From contig NZ_MUKN01000019.1 in the NCBI RefSeq assembly GCF_001995175.1, forward strand, positions 1 to 59,156: 59,156 nt of DNA. The letters are read 5' to 3'. Below are positions 46,048 through 55,517 of the stretch, in pieces. How positions within the stretch are numbered: position 1 is the stretch's first letter; the number at the start of each line of letters is the position of its first letter. A program made the position numbers and the translations under genes. Origin of the DNA: Rathayibacter rhapontici (GTDB lineage Bacteria > Actinomycetota > Actinomycetes > Actinomycetales > Microbacteriaceae). The notes beneath the pieces were generated by a model that ran no database searches, was not told the DNA's origin, and was given only the letters and a program-made list of their open reading frames with translations.

Positions 46048-47088
46048 TCAGGCCCCGCCCGTCCCCGCCCCGAACACGTCCTCGTACAGCCCGGTCAGCT
46101 CCGGCGAGCTCGGCCCGGTCAGCCCGCATCCCAGCAGCGCGTTCTCGTCGGCCGCGAGCAGGTAGTCGGTCCCCGTCTGCCACGTGACGCCCCTGCCTTG
46201 CGTCACGGTGACGCTGTCGCCGACCTCCCCGGCGAACCGCTCGAGCACCCGCAGCTCGACCGTGCCGTCGTCGATCGAGCGCACCTCGGCCCGGAACGCG
46301 ACCTGCGCCGAGCCGAGCGCCGCCGCCGGATCCGCGGGGCAGCCGTTCGCGGCTCCCGACAGCCGCGCCGAGGACGTGGCCAGGGCGAACGCGAGCGGCA
46401 GGAGGAGGGAGGCGATGGCCGCGACGGCGAGCGCGCCCACCCCCGCGATCAGCCAGGGCGACCGCCGACGCGGGGGAGCGTCGTCGCGGTCGGTGCCCGC
46501 GAGGACGGTCGCCAGCTCGCGGTCCGAGAGTGGAGGCAGGCCGGCGGCCGGATCGATCGCGCGGAGGAGCGCGCGCAGATCGCCGTCCCTCTCGGGCGAT
46601 CCCCGCAGGAGCTCCTGCCCGATGCGGCGGCGGCCGCGCTCGAGCCGGTCGGACGCGTCCTCCTCGGGCATGCCGAGCACCATGCCGATCGCGTGCGCGT
46701 CCAGGCCGTCCCAGGCCCACAGGCGGAGGGGCTCCGCATCCGACTCCGCCACGCGCGAGAGGGCCAGGCGCACCCGCTCGTGCAATCGGCGCGACTCCTC
46801 GTCGGTCTGCAGCTGCGGCGGCTCGACCAGTGCGAGCCGCTGCGACAGGAGGGACTGCCGGCGCTGGCCGCGGAGCGCGTTCCGCAGCAGCGCCCGGGCG
46901 ATCGCGAGCGCTTGCGCGACCGGGTCGGGCGGGGCGATCCTCCGCTCGCGCAGCACGGTGATCGTCAGCGCGAGGACGTCGTCGGCGGTCCCGGCGTCGG
47001 CGCGCCGCCACAGATAGCGGCGGACCGGGTCGGCGACCGAGGCGGCGAGCGCGGCGAACCGTTCGGCGTCGGCGAGAGGATCCTGCAT
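46048..47088 (-). CDS. Sigma-factor-like protein with transmembrane segment and exported domain
   Basis: 346 residues. Residues 10-80 look like a degenerate sigma-70 region 2 (FAALAASVADPVRRYLWRRADAGTADDVLALTITVLRERR). Residues 95-160 look like region 4 (RVRLALSRVAESDAEPLRLWAWDGLDAHAIGMVLGMPEEDASDRLERGRRRI) with the helix-turn-helix. After a linker there is one membrane helix (PWLIAGVGALAVAAIASLLLPLAFALA, 211-237). The last 110 residues would be outside, with Cys250 and Cys321 able to pair (NGCPADP, LGCGLTG) and a beta-rich core (QVAFRAEVRSIDDGTVELRVLERFAGEVGDSVTVTQG). Standard ECF factors are about 180 residues and soluble; this one links a DNA-binding part to a sensor-like domain in one chain. 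Start chosen at ATG 47088, preceded by GAGG. Confidence 0.75.
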   Translation of the reverse strand: MQDPLADAERFAALAASVADPVRRYLWRRADAGTADDVLALTITVLRERRIAPPDPVAQALAIARALLRNALRGQRRQSLLSQRLALVEPPQLQTDEESRRLHERVRLALSRVAESDAEPLRLWAWDGLDAHAIGMVLGMPEEDASDRLERGRRRIGQELLRGSPERDGDLRALLRAIDPAAGLPPLSDRELATVLAGTDRDDAPPRRRSPWLIAGVGALAVAAIASLLLPLAFALATSSARLSGAANGCPADPAAALGSAQVAFRAEVRSIDDGTVELRVLERFAGEVGDSVTVTQGRGVTWQTGTDYLLAADENALLGCGLTGPSSPELTGLYEDVFGAGTGGA

Positions 47089-47179
47089 GACCTCATGGTC
47101 GCCCCTCGCGCGCCGGTTCGCACATCGGCGCCTCGAGACGCCGGTGGCCATCGGCGCCGGGACGGGCGAGGCTGGAGGC

Positions 47180-47473
47180 ATGGATCACGACGCCCGTCCG
47201 GCCCCCGCCCGTCCGGTGGCGCTCGCCGCGGTGGCGAGCTCCGCGTTCGGCCTTCTCGCGCTCGTCGCGTTCCCGGTCCCGCTGCTGTCCGCGGCCGCGG
47301 GCCTCGTGGCGGTCCTCCTCGCCCGCTCGTCGCGGGAGCGGCTGCGCGCCGAGCCGTCGCTCCGCGGTGTCCGGGCGAGCCTGCTCGGCTTCGTGCTCGG
47401 GACGGCCGCGCTGGTCGTGGGCGCGGCGCAGGTGCTGGCGCCGTACGTGCTGATGACGCTGTTCTTCCTGTAG
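47180..47473 (+). CDS. Hypothetical small membrane protein
   Basis: 97 residues with three helices: VALAAVASSAFGLLALVAFPVPLLSAAAGLVAVLLA and LLGFVLGTAALVVGAAQVLAPYVLMTLFF. A GGAGG lies only one nt before the ATG, which is too close, so the true start may be an upstream ATG (47087) or a downstream GTG. It is divergent from the sigma-like gene and convergent with the next membrane protein. Resembles DUF4190-like proteins. Confidence 0.55.
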   Translation: MDHDARPAPARPVALAAVASSAFGLLALVAFPVPLLSAAAGLVAVLLARSSRERLRAEPSLRGVRASLLGFVLGTAALVVGAAQVLAPYVLMTLFFL

Positions 47474-47484
47474 TCGCGCGCCCT

Positions 47485-47832
47485 CTACGACGTCAGCGAC
47501 GCCAGGGTCCCGATCAGCGCGATGACCTGGATCGCGCTCAGCAGCCAGCCCACGATCACGGCGTAGGTCGCGAACCCCCAGCCCGCACGCCCCGACCGGC
47601 GGATCCGGGACCGGCCGAGCAGCCCGCAGACGACCGCCGCGGGTCCCACCAGGAACGCGAGCACGAACCCGGCGATCGCCATCGGCTCCACGACCGGATC
47701 GGTGACCAGCCCCGCGTCCCTCCGCGCCCGCCCCTGCGCGTACGAGACCGGCACGGCGATCGCGAGCACGATCACCGGGGAGAGCACGAGCAGGATGATC
47801 GCGGCGTGCCACCCGGTGAGTCCGTAGAGCAT
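47485..47832 (-). CDS. DUF4190-like small membrane protein
   Basis: 115 residues with an N-terminal helix (WHAAIILLVLSPVIVLAIAVPVSYAQG) and two C-terminal helices in DUF4190 order (PMAIAGFVLAFLVGPAAVVCGLLGRSRIRRSGRAGWGFATYAVIVGWLLSAIQVIALIG). GRSRIRRS followed by GWGFA matches the loop of that family. Function unknown. Divergent from the uracil permease gene. Confidence 0.7.
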   Translation of the reverse strand: MLYGLTGWHAAIILLVLSPVIVLAIAVPVSYAQGRARRDAGLVTDPVVEPMAIAGFVLAFLVGPAAVVCGLLGRSRIRRSGRAGWGFATYAVIVGWLLSAIQVIALIGTLASLTS

Positions 47833-47949
47833 CCCGCGAGCCTACGGACGTCGACCGTCGGAGTCGTCACCCGCGCGGGGGAGCCCGCTCGCTAGCCTGT
47901 ACCCCGGCGATCCGCCCGCCCCGCCCCCTTCCCCCGCCCGAGGAGCCTC

Positions 47950-49272
47950 ATGCCCACCTGGTCCCTGCACGGAGACGGCCGCACCGTCGAGCCCGGAGCC
48001 GTCGTCGCCCCCGGCGAGCGTCTCAGCTGGCCCGCGACGATCGCGATCGGCGTCCAGCACGTCGTCGCCATGTTCGGAGCGACGTTCCTCGTCCCCGTCC
48101 TCACCGGCTTCCCCGTCGCCACGACGCTGCTCTTCTCGGGTGTCGGCACGCTCCTCTTCCTCCTGATCACACGCAACAAGCTGCCCAGCTACCTCGGGTC
48201 GAGCTTCGCGTTCATCGCCCCGGTCACCGCCGCGACAGCCGTCGGCGGAACCGGGTCGGCGCTCGCCGGGATCGTCGCCGTCGGCCTCCTGCTCGCCGCG
48301 GTCGGCGTCCTGGTGCAGTTCGTCGGCCTCGGCTGGATCGACCGCCTGATGCCCCCGGTCGTGTCGGGTGCGATCGTGGCTCTGATCGGCTTCAACCTCG
48401 CTCCCACCGCCTGGGACAGCTTCGAGCAGGCCCCCGTCACGGCGACCGTCACCCTCGCCGCGATCATCCTCGGCGGAGTGTTCTTCCGCGGCTTCCTCGG
48501 CCGCGTCTCGATCTTCGTCGGCGTCGTCATCGGCTACGTCGTGGCGCTGCTGCGCGACGAGATCGACTACTCCGCGGTCGGCGAGGCCGCCTGGGTCGGC
48601 CTGCCGCCCTTCTCCTTCCCCGATTTCGCGTCCGGATCGACGTGGTCGGGCATCGCGATGTTCCTCCCCGTCGTGCTCGTCCTCATCGCCGAGAACGTCG
48701 GCCACGTGCGCGGCGTCGCGACCATGACCGACTCCTCCGTCAACGCCCACACCGGCCGCGCGCTGATCGCCGACGGCGTCGCGACCGCGGTCTCGGGCAC
48801 GTTCGGCGGCTCGGGCACCACGACCTACGGCGAGAACATCGGAGTGATGGCCGCCACGCGCGTCTACTCGACCGCCGCGTACTGGGTCGCCGGCGTCACG
48901 GCCGTGCTGCTCAGCCTCTCGCCCAAGGTCGGAGCGGTCTTCAACTCCATCCCCGCGGGCGTCCTCGGCGGCGCGACCACCGCGCTCTACGGCCTGATCG
49001 GAGTCATCGGCATCAAGATCTGGGTCGACAACCGCGTCGACTTCTCGCGCCCGGTGAACCAGTACACGGCCGCCGTCGCCCTGGTCATCGCGATCGCGGG
49101 CTTCAACTTCGCCTCGGGCGGATTCCAGCTCGGAGGCATCGTGCTCGGCGCGGGTGCGGCGCTGGTGATCTACCACCTGGGCAACGCGATCGCGCGCTGG
49201 CGCCGCACGGGCGCGGACGACGGCGGGCCGCTGCCCGCGATCGGGCAGCTGGGCGGGGACGTGCAGAAGTAG
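47950..49272 (+). CDS. NCS2 family uracil/xanthine permease
   Basis: 440 residues with about 14 helices. Motifs of the UraA/PyrP group are visible: GVQHVVAMFGATFLVPVLTGF in helix 1, PSYLGSSFAFIAPV, LIGFNLAPTAWD, and the key segment AENVGHVRGVATMTDSSV (Glu and following polar residues that bind uracil) with GTFGGSGTTTYGENIGVMAATRVYS. A GAGGAG site precedes the ATG. It takes up uracil by proton symport. No pyrimidine genes adjoin. Confidence 0.92.
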   Translation: MPTWSLHGDGRTVEPGAVVAPGERLSWPATIAIGVQHVVAMFGATFLVPVLTGFPVATTLLFSGVGTLLFLLITRNKLPSYLGSSFAFIAPVTAATAVGGTGSALAGIVAVGLLLAAVGVLVQFVGLGWIDRLMPPVVSGAIVALIGFNLAPTAWDSFEQAPVTATVTLAAIILGGVFFRGFLGRVSIFVGVVIGYVVALLRDEIDYSAVGEAAWVGLPPFSFPDFASGSTWSGIAMFLPVVLVLIAENVGHVRGVATMTDSSVNAHTGRALIADGVATAVSGTFGGSGTTTYGENIGVMAATRVYSTAAYWVAGVTAVLLSLSPKVGAVFNSIPAGVLGGATTALYGLIGVIGIKIWVDNRVDFSRPVNQYTAAVALVIAIAGFNFASGGFQLGGIVLGAGAALVIYHLGNAIARWRRTGADDGGPLPAIGQLGGDVQK

Positions 49273-49303
49273 GGGGTGTGTGAGTCGGCGCTAGGGTGCG
49301 GGA

Positions 49304-50302
49304 ATGGTCGACGTCGCCCCCTCCGCTCTGTCCTTCCTCCGCTACGACATGAGCGAGGCGGGGTCTGCGGCCTCGCTGTTCACGGGGTCAGGCACCGGCG
49401 CGCTGTGCGGGATCTACGTGCTCGAGTTCGAGAACGGCCAGCGCTACGTGGGTCAGACGACGAACATCGTGAGCCGGTACGCGTCGCATCGTCGTCATCA
49501 CGGAGACGTGGTGGCCTTCCGCTTCGCGAAGTGCCCCCGGGCTCGGCTCGACGAGGAGGAGCGCGCGGAGATCCGCCGGCAGGAGCAGACGCACGGTCTG
49601 CGGAACCTCACGCTGACAGGGTGGCCGGGTGGCACCGGCGATCGTGCCGCGACGGTCGAGGAGGGCAAGAGTGTCCTGCTGCCGTGGGAGCGGGATCGAC
49701 GCGGGAAGATCGGCGAGGAGGGGGCGTCGACGCTTCCGGGACGGTTCTGGGAGCTTGCGCGGCGTGACGACTACGCAGTTCTGTCGGAGTACCTCGCCTA
49801 CTACGTGAGCGAGACGATCGCCGACCCGTTCGGGACGCAGAAGGTTCTCTGGGTGCTGTCGGCGCTGCCGTCGACCAAGCGATCGAGGACGTCTCGGCGC
49901 CTCTTCACGTTCAGCTGCGGGATCCTCGAGACCGTCTTCGCGGTGGAGTACGTCGAGGACGGGGTGACGGACGTCGCCGTGAGGGTCAACGTCGATGCGC
50001 CGACCTTCGACGAAGCGGTCCGAGCGCTCGGTCCTCTTCCCGATGTCTTCTACGACCGTGAGGACGCCTCCTACAAGAGCGCGGAGGTCGCGTCCTTCGT
50101 GTTCGGCTCCTGGAATGAGTTCGCGGATGCGCTCGAATACCCACCCTTCCTCGAGGCGGCCTACAAGCTGAACACCACGATGATGCGGCGGGGCTCCTCG
50201 CCGCTTCGGCGCCACCACAACTCCTTCTTCGCGGACGATGTTCTGCGTGTCGCTGCGACGCTGGATTCTCCTGCGGGTATGGCCACCGAGCCGCCGCAGT
50301 GA
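49304..50302 (+). CDS. GIY-YIG nuclease-fold protein with unknown C-terminal domain
   Basis: 332 residues. The GIY-YIG core is at residues 35-105: CGIYVLEFENGQRYVGQTTNIVSRYASHRRHHGD, with GIY36-38, YVG48-50, Arg58 and His62. Further on are ERAEIRRQEQTHGLRNLTL with a candidate metal-binding Glu and a closing Asn. The remaining 220 residues (WERDRRGKIGEEGAS, YYVSETIADPFGTQKVLWVLSALPSTKRSR and after) are not recognised. A TAGGGT hexamer at 49292-49297, 6 nt before the ATG, may be the -10 of a leaderless transcript. It could be a defence, repair or selfish nuclease. Confidence 0.75.
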   Translation: MVDVAPSALSFLRYDMSEAGSAASLFTGSGTGALCGIYVLEFENGQRYVGQTTNIVSRYASHRRHHGDVVAFRFAKCPRARLDEEERAEIRRQEQTHGLRNLTLTGWPGGTGDRAATVEEGKSVLLPWERDRRGKIGEEGASTLPGRFWELARRDDYAVLSEYLAYYVSETIADPFGTQKVLWVLSALPSTKRSRTSRRLFTFSCGILETVFAVEYVEDGVTDVAVRVNVDAPTFDEAVRALGPLPDVFYDREDASYKSAEVASFVFGSWNEFADALEYPPFLEAAYKLNTTMMRRGSSPLRRHHNSFFADDVLRVAATLDSPAGMATEPPQ

Positions 50303-50384
50303 GCCACCCCCGCGGATCTGTCAGTTCGCAAGGGGTGAGCAAGACTCGTGTTCGAATGTCGGTGCTCGCTGGCATCATCCGGGT

Positions 50385-51758
50385 ATGGCAACGATCGACC
50401 CGTACACAGCACCTGCCGAGGGCTCTCCTTCGGTGCACGCGTGCTTCGAGGAGGCGTACGGCGGCGCGATCGACGCAGCCGAGGCGCTGCGGCGGTTCCG
50501 GGGGCGGATCGACGGTGAGCAGGCCGAGCTGATCGAGCTGTCGCGACGCCTGGCGATGGCGGTTCCGGAGGCGCTCGTCGACGCCGGCGTGCTCGGCAAG
50601 GGCGAGCGGCTCGAAGCGGCGGCCCGCGCGCACGTCGCCGAAGTCGCCACGTCCTTCCGGCTGTCCGAGGCGCACGCCGGGGCTCTGGTTGAGGAGAGCC
50701 GACTCCTCGTGAACGAGCTGCCGGCGACGCTCGCCGCCCTGAAGGAGGGGGCGTGCGCCAGTGAGCACGCCCGGGTCGTGGTCGCCGAGGCGGTGACCGT
50801 GCCGGCGGAGGCGCGGGGGCGCTTCGATGAGGAGGCGGCGGTCCTCGCCGCATCGTGCACGCCTCCGCAGCTGCGGCGCCGGCTCCGTGCGCTGCGCGAG
50901 CGGCTGCATCCCGAGACGCTGCGCGAGCGCCACCGCCGCTGCCGGAAGGATCGCGCTGTCTGGGTCGACGGCGAGCTCGACGGCATGGCGACGCTGCACC
51001 TGCACCTGCCCGCGCAGGACGCGTTCGGCGCGTACGACCGGATCGATCGAGCTGCCCGCTCCGTCCGGGAGGCGAGCTCCGGAGCGATACCCGCCGAGCG
51101 CGACGCGCGGAACCTCCGGCAGGTCCGCGCCGACGTGGCGACGGCGCTGCTGCTCGACGGCGAGACGGCGACCGCGACGGAAGAGGCGCACGATGCGCGA
51201 GACCCCCTCGCCGGGCCTGCCCGCACCGTCGTCCCGCGCGGCATCCGCGCCGTGGTCGCCGTCACCGTGCCGGTCCTCACCCTGCTCGTCCGCTCCGACG
51301 AGCCCGCGATCCTCGACGGCTACGGGCCCGTCGACGCCGAGACGGCGCGCGAGCTCGCTGCCGGCGCTCCGAGCCTCACCCGGATCCTCACCGATCCGCA
51401 CACCGGAGCGACGCGCAGTGTCGGCCGCCGCAGCTACCGTCCGCCCGCCGAGTTGCGCCGAGCGCTGGCCCACCGCGACGAGACGTGCCGGTTCCCGGGC
51501 TGCCTCCGCCCCGCGCGCACCGCCGAACTCGACCACACGGTGCCGTGGCAGCACGGAGGAGCCACCGACGCCGTGAACCTCGCCCACCTCTGCGCGTCCC
51601 ACCACCGACTCCGGCACGTCAGCACCTGGAGTCCCGAGAACCTCGGCGACGGCGGCGTCCGCTGGCGCAGCCCGGCGGGACGGGTGCGGCAAGTGGAGCC
51701 GCCGGGGCCGCTACCGCCGGGGCCACTGCTACCGAGCAGCGAGGGGGTGCCGTTCTGA
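50385..51758 (+). CDS. DUF222 and HNH endonuclease domain protein
   Basis: 457 residues. The N-terminal 330 residues are DUF222 (ELIELSRRLAMAVPEALVDAGVLGKGERLEAAARAHVAEVATSFRLSEAHAGALVEES and following). The HNH motif is at the C-terminus: CRFPGCLRPARTAELDHTVPWQHGGATDAVNLAHLCASHHRLRH, with the Cys pairs and the DH, N and HH metal and catalytic residues intact. These proteins are multicopy in Micrococcales and of unknown role. A TTCGAA palindrome lies at 50351-50356, 29 nt before the ATG. A run of Pro and Gly ends the protein. Confidence 0.9.
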   Translation: MATIDPYTAPAEGSPSVHACFEEAYGGAIDAAEALRRFRGRIDGEQAELIELSRRLAMAVPEALVDAGVLGKGERLEAAARAHVAEVATSFRLSEAHAGALVEESRLLVNELPATLAALKEGACASEHARVVVAEAVTVPAEARGRFDEEAAVLAASCTPPQLRRRLRALRERLHPETLRERHRRCRKDRAVWVDGELDGMATLHLHLPAQDAFGAYDRIDRAARSVREASSGAIPAERDARNLRQVRADVATALLLDGETATATEEAHDARDPLAGPARTVVPRGIRAVVAVTVPVLTLLVRSDEPAILDGYGPVDAETARELAAGAPSLTRILTDPHTGATRSVGRRSYRPPAELRRALAHRDETCRFPGCLRPARTAELDHTVPWQHGGATDAVNLAHLCASHHRLRHVSTWSPENLGDGGVRWRSPAGRVRQVEPPGPLPPGPLLPSSEGVPF

Positions 51759-51916
51759 GTGAGGAGGCGAGCGGCGGGAGCCGGTCCGCGGGTCCTCCTG
51801 CGCGCCTTCTTCGGAGCCCCGGTAGTGCGCCCCTCCGAGCCCGAGTTCCTCCGAGCCCGAGCCCCTCAGGGCCGCGAGCACCTCACGCCCGCGAGTGCCT
51901 CACGCCTCCGCGCCCC

Positions 51917-52537
51917 TCAGAGCTCCACCGTGCACAGCGCCTGCACCGCGCTCCGGAACTCCGCCTGCATGTCGCGCGAGTCGCGCTGCAGCAGCCACTG
52001 CACCTGCAGCCCGTCCATCGTCGCGATCGTCCGGATCGCGGCGCTGCGCGGGTCGACGCCGGGGAGGAGCTGGCCGCGGGTGAGCATGTCGCCGAACGCG
52101 TCGGTGAAGAGGTCGATGATGATGCGGTACCGCTCGGCGAAGTACCCGTGCGCCGGATGGTCGGCGTGCGTCGCCTCCGCCGAGAGGGCGCACTGCAGCT
52201 CGATGAGTCCGGGGATCCGCGTGTTGTACGACACGAGGTCGACGAGGGCGCGCACGGTGTCCACGCCCGGGATCGTCCCGCCGCTCGGCACGCGCGCGAT
52301 CGACATGTCGTCGCGCAGGGCCAGGACGGCCGAGAGCAGCTCCCACTTGTTCGCGAAGTGGTGCAGCACCCCGGCCTGGCTGAGCCCCACCTTCTCGGCG
52401 ATCTCGCGGAGGGACGCGGCGTGGTACCCGCTCGCCGAGAACACCTCGAGGCCGGCGGCGACGATCTCGGCACGCCGGGCGGCCGTCTTCGCGTACTGGC
52501 CGCGCGGTCGCCGCGGAGGAGAAGTGGGGAGTGCCAT
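51917..52537 (-). CDS. TetR family regulator divergent from GH3 gene
   Basis: 206 residues with the TetR helix-turn-helix AARRAEIVAAGLEVFSASGYHAASLREIAEKVGLSQAGVLHHFANKWELLSAVL and a C-terminal TetR_C-like domain (LVSYNTRIPGLIELQCALSAEATHADHPAHGYFAERYRIIIDLF). Such TetR proteins stand next to GH3 genes in several Microbacteriaceae. It should bind the two AAACC-N11-GGTTT sites in the 262-nt gap to the glucosidase gene. Confidence 0.88.
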   Translation of the reverse strand: MALPTSPPRRPRGQYAKTAARRAEIVAAGLEVFSASGYHAASLREIAEKVGLSQAGVLHHFANKWELLSAVLALRDDMSIARVPSGGTIPGVDTVRALVDLVSYNTRIPGLIELQCALSAEATHADHPAHGYFAERYRIIIDLFTDAFGDMLTRGQLLPGVDPRSAAIRTIATMDGLQVQWLLQRDSRDMQAEFRSAVQALCTVEL

Positions 52538-52629
52538 CGTGTGCCTCCTGGCGCTTCGGTGCGGATGCTGAGGGGCGGATGCCGAGGGGCGGACGCTCTG
52601 ATGCGGAATGCAGTGGTGCTCGGTCCGAG

Positions 52630-52650
52630 AAACCTAACTCCTCGGGGTTT
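52630..52650. promoter_or_regulatory. TetR-type operator 1, AAACC-N11-GGTTT
   Basis: A 21-nt element with perfect AAACC/GGTTT arms and 11 nt between, located 93 nt before the TetR start. Its internal sequence matches the inverted copy at 52731-52751 at 16 of 21 positions. Confidence 0.6.
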
Positions 52651-52730
52651 CTCCGTCAAAGCCCCAGGGGTGCCCTGGTGGAACCTCCCGCGGGGACATC
52701 CTGCACGGTTCCCCCGCGCTCTTCCCTGGT

Positions 52731-52751
52731 AAACCGAGCGGTGCTAGGTTT
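52731..52751. promoter_or_regulatory. TetR-type operator 2, inverted copy
   Basis: Same AAACC-N11-GGTTT layout as the first, in opposite orientation, and 49 nt before the glucosidase start. It contains CTAGGTTTT, probably part of the -10 region, so a bound repressor would block the glucosidase promoter. Confidence 0.6.
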
Positions 52752-52799
52752 TCTGGGACGGTCGTCCGCCGCCCCCTTCAGCGTAGAAAGAGACTCCTC

Positions 52800-55321
52800 G
52801 TGACCGACAGCTCCACCGCCTCACCGACCGGCACCGCCTCGTCGACCGGCACCGCCCCGCGTCTCAGCGCCGAGGGCCCCGACGCCGACGCCCGCTTCAC
52901 CGAGCTCCTCGAGCGCCTCACCCTCGAGGAGAAGGTGCAGCTGCTCACCGGCCGCGACTTCTGGACCACCTGGCCGATCGAGAAGATCGGCCTGCGCCGC
53001 ATGCTCGTCTCGGACGGCCCCTCCGGCGTGCGCGGCGAGGTCTGGGACGAGCGCTCGCCCTCGCTGAACCTGCCCTCGGCGACGGCGCTGTCCTCCTCCT
53101 GGGACCGCTCGATCGCGAGGCGCTACGGAGCCGCCGCCGCGGTGGAGGCACGCCGCAAGGACGTCGACGTCGTGCTCGGCCCGACCATCAACCTGCACCG
53201 CTCACCGCTGGGCGGCCGCCACTTCGAGGGCTTCAGCGAGGACCCGGTGCTCACCGCCGACCTGGCCGCGGCCTACGTGGGCGGCGTGCAGGAGAACGGC
53301 GTCGGAGCGACTCCGAAGCACTACATCGCCAACGACTCCGAGACCGACCGCTTCACCGTCGACGTGCGCGTGGGCGACCGCGCGCTGCGCGAGCTGTACC
53401 TCCTCGCCTTCGAGCGCGCGATCGTCGAGACGCGCGCCTGGCTCGTGATGAGCTCCTACAACTCGATCAACGGCACGACCGCCACCGAGAACGACCTGCT
53501 CGAGACCCCGCTGAACAGCGAGTGGGGCTTCGACGGCGTCGTCATCAGCGACTGGACCGCGGTGCGCTCCGTCGACAGCGCCCGCGCGGCGCAGGACCTC
53601 GTGATGCCCGGCCCCGACGGACCCTGGGGAGTCGCGCTGGTCTCCGCCGTGCGCGCGGGAGAGATCGAGGAGTCAGTGATCGACCGCAAGGTCCGCCGCA
53701 TCCTCCGCCTCGCCGCCCGCGTCGGCGCACTCGAGGGCTTCGAGCCCGCCGTCGCCGAGCCGGTCCTCGTCGAGGACGGCCGTGCGTTCGCCCGCGAGGC
53801 CGCCGCGGCCGGCAGCGTGCTGCTGCGCAACACGGGGGAGCTGCCCTGGGACGCCACCGCCCTCTCCTCCGTCGCCGTCATCGGCCACAACGCCCGCGAC
53901 GCCCGCACGCAGGGCGGCGGATCTGCGACGGTGCTGCCCGAGAAGGTCGTCACCCCGCTCGACGGCATCCGGAACGCGCTCCCCGGCGCCCGCATCGACT
54001 ACGCGCTCGGCGCGGTCGTGCAGGACGGAGTCGCGCCCCTCGCGCTCGAGACCATCACGAACCCCGCGACGGGCGAGCCCGGCCAGCGCGTGCGCTTCCT
54101 CGACGCGGAGGGGTCCGAGCTGTTCGTCGAGGACCGCCGCGCGACCGCGCTCGTCTGGTTCGGCGGCAGCGCCCCGATCGCCGCGTCCTCCCGCGTCGAG
54201 TTCTCGACCGTGCTGCGCCCGAGGCCGACGCGACCGTGCGCCTGGGCTTCGCGGTCGTGGGCACCGCGCGGATCTTCGTCGACGGGGACCTGTTCCTCGA
54301 GGAGACCCTCGCGCCCGTGGGCGCCGACCTCGGAGCCGCGCTCCTCGCGCCGCCGTCGGTCTCGGGTCCGCTCCCGGTCACCGCGGGCACGCCCGTCGAC
54401 ATCCGCATCGAGTACGACATCGAGCACACCGACGGCGAGCTCGAGGGCGCCCTCGGCTTCACCTACGGCATCGAGCCCGAGGACACCCCGGCCGAGCAGC
54501 TGATCGAGGAGGCGGTGGCCCTCGCCCGCGACGCCGACGTCGCGCTCGTGGTCGTCGGCACCAACTCCGCCGTCGAGTCGGAGGGCTACGACCGCAGCTC
54601 GCTGGACCTCCCGGGCGAGCAGGACGCCCTGGTGCGCGCCGTCGCCGCGGCGAACCCGCGCACCGTCGTCGTCGTCAACTCCGGATCGCCGGTGCTGCTG
54701 CCCTGGCGCGACGAGGTCGCCGCCGTGCTCGTCGGCTACTTCGGCGGCCAGGAGATGGGCGACGCGGTCGCCGACGTCCTGCTCGGCGCCGTCGAGCCGG
54801 GCGGACGCCTCCCCACGACCTGGCCCGCCGCGATCGAGGACGTCCCCGTGCTGTCGACGCTGCCCACCGACGGCGAGCTGCACTACGACGAGGGCATCCA
54901 CATCGGCTACCGCGCGTGGCTCCGGAGCGAGGTCGAGCCGGCCTACGGCTTCGGCCACGGACTGGGCTACACGTCCTTCGACCTGGTCTCGGTCGCGCCG
55001 GTCGCGCCGACCCGGGCAGGCGAGGACGCCGTGCTGCTCGTCGACGTGGTCAACACGGGGGAGCGCGCGGGCAAGATCGTGCTGCAGGCGTACGCCGAGC
55101 GCCGCGACTCCGCCGTCGAGCGCCCGGTGCGCTGGCTGGTCGGGTTCGAGAGCGCGCAGATCGAGGCGGGAGCGGCCGCTCAGCTCGCGGTGACCGTGCC
55201 GACCCGCCTGCTCGCGACCTGGAACGACGGCTGGGACTACGAGGCCGGCGACTTCACCCTCCGCATCGGCACCTCGCTGGAGGACGTTCCGCTGACGACC
55301 CGGCTCGAGCTGATGGTCTGA
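52800..55321 (+). CDS. GH3 beta-glucosidase with PA14-like insert (one frameshift)
   Basis: GTG start at 52800; the ORF needs one base restored near 54219 to give about 840 residues. The N-terminal barrel has MLVSDGPSGVRGE, HRSPLGGRHFEGFSEDP, TPKHYIANDSE and the nucleophile Asp251 in GVVISDWTAVRS. The C-terminal sandwich domain has GSVLLRNTGELPW and VIGHNARDARTQGGGSATVLP. An insert of about 130 residues (LFVEDRRATALVWFGGSAPIAASSRVEFSTVL onward) is PA14-like, as in the larger plant and bacterial glucosidases. A fibronectin III-like C-terminus ends TRLELMV. No signal peptide, so it should act on imported glucosides in the cytoplasm. Repressed by the adjacent TetR. Confidence 0.9.
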
Positions 55322-55325
55322 GACC

Positions 55326-55364
55326 GGAGCGGGACTCCCGGGCCGTTCCTGGGAGTTCCGCTCC
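55326..55364 (+). terminator. Stem-loop terminator after GH3 gene
   Basis: GGAGCGGGACTCCC (55326-55339) pairs with GGGAGTTCCGCTCC (55351-55364), a 14-bp stem with one G-U pair and an 11-nt loop, 5 nt after the stop. Confidence 0.7.
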
Positions 55365-55517
55365 GCCTAGCTGGGAGCGGGGTCGGGAGCGGGTTTCTAT
55401 CACGTTCGGGACATCCCGCAACCCGGTGCGCTCCCAGGCGGCTCGCGCTTAACGTCGAGGAAGACGGCCGCAAGAGCGGACCGCCGCACACCGAGTGACA
55501 GAGCAAGGAGCACCACC

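Noticed and set aside
51759-51916. Repeated CCTCCGAGCCCGAG near the end of the HNH gene.
   Set aside because: Two short G/C-rich copies only 16 nt apart; too simple to call an element.
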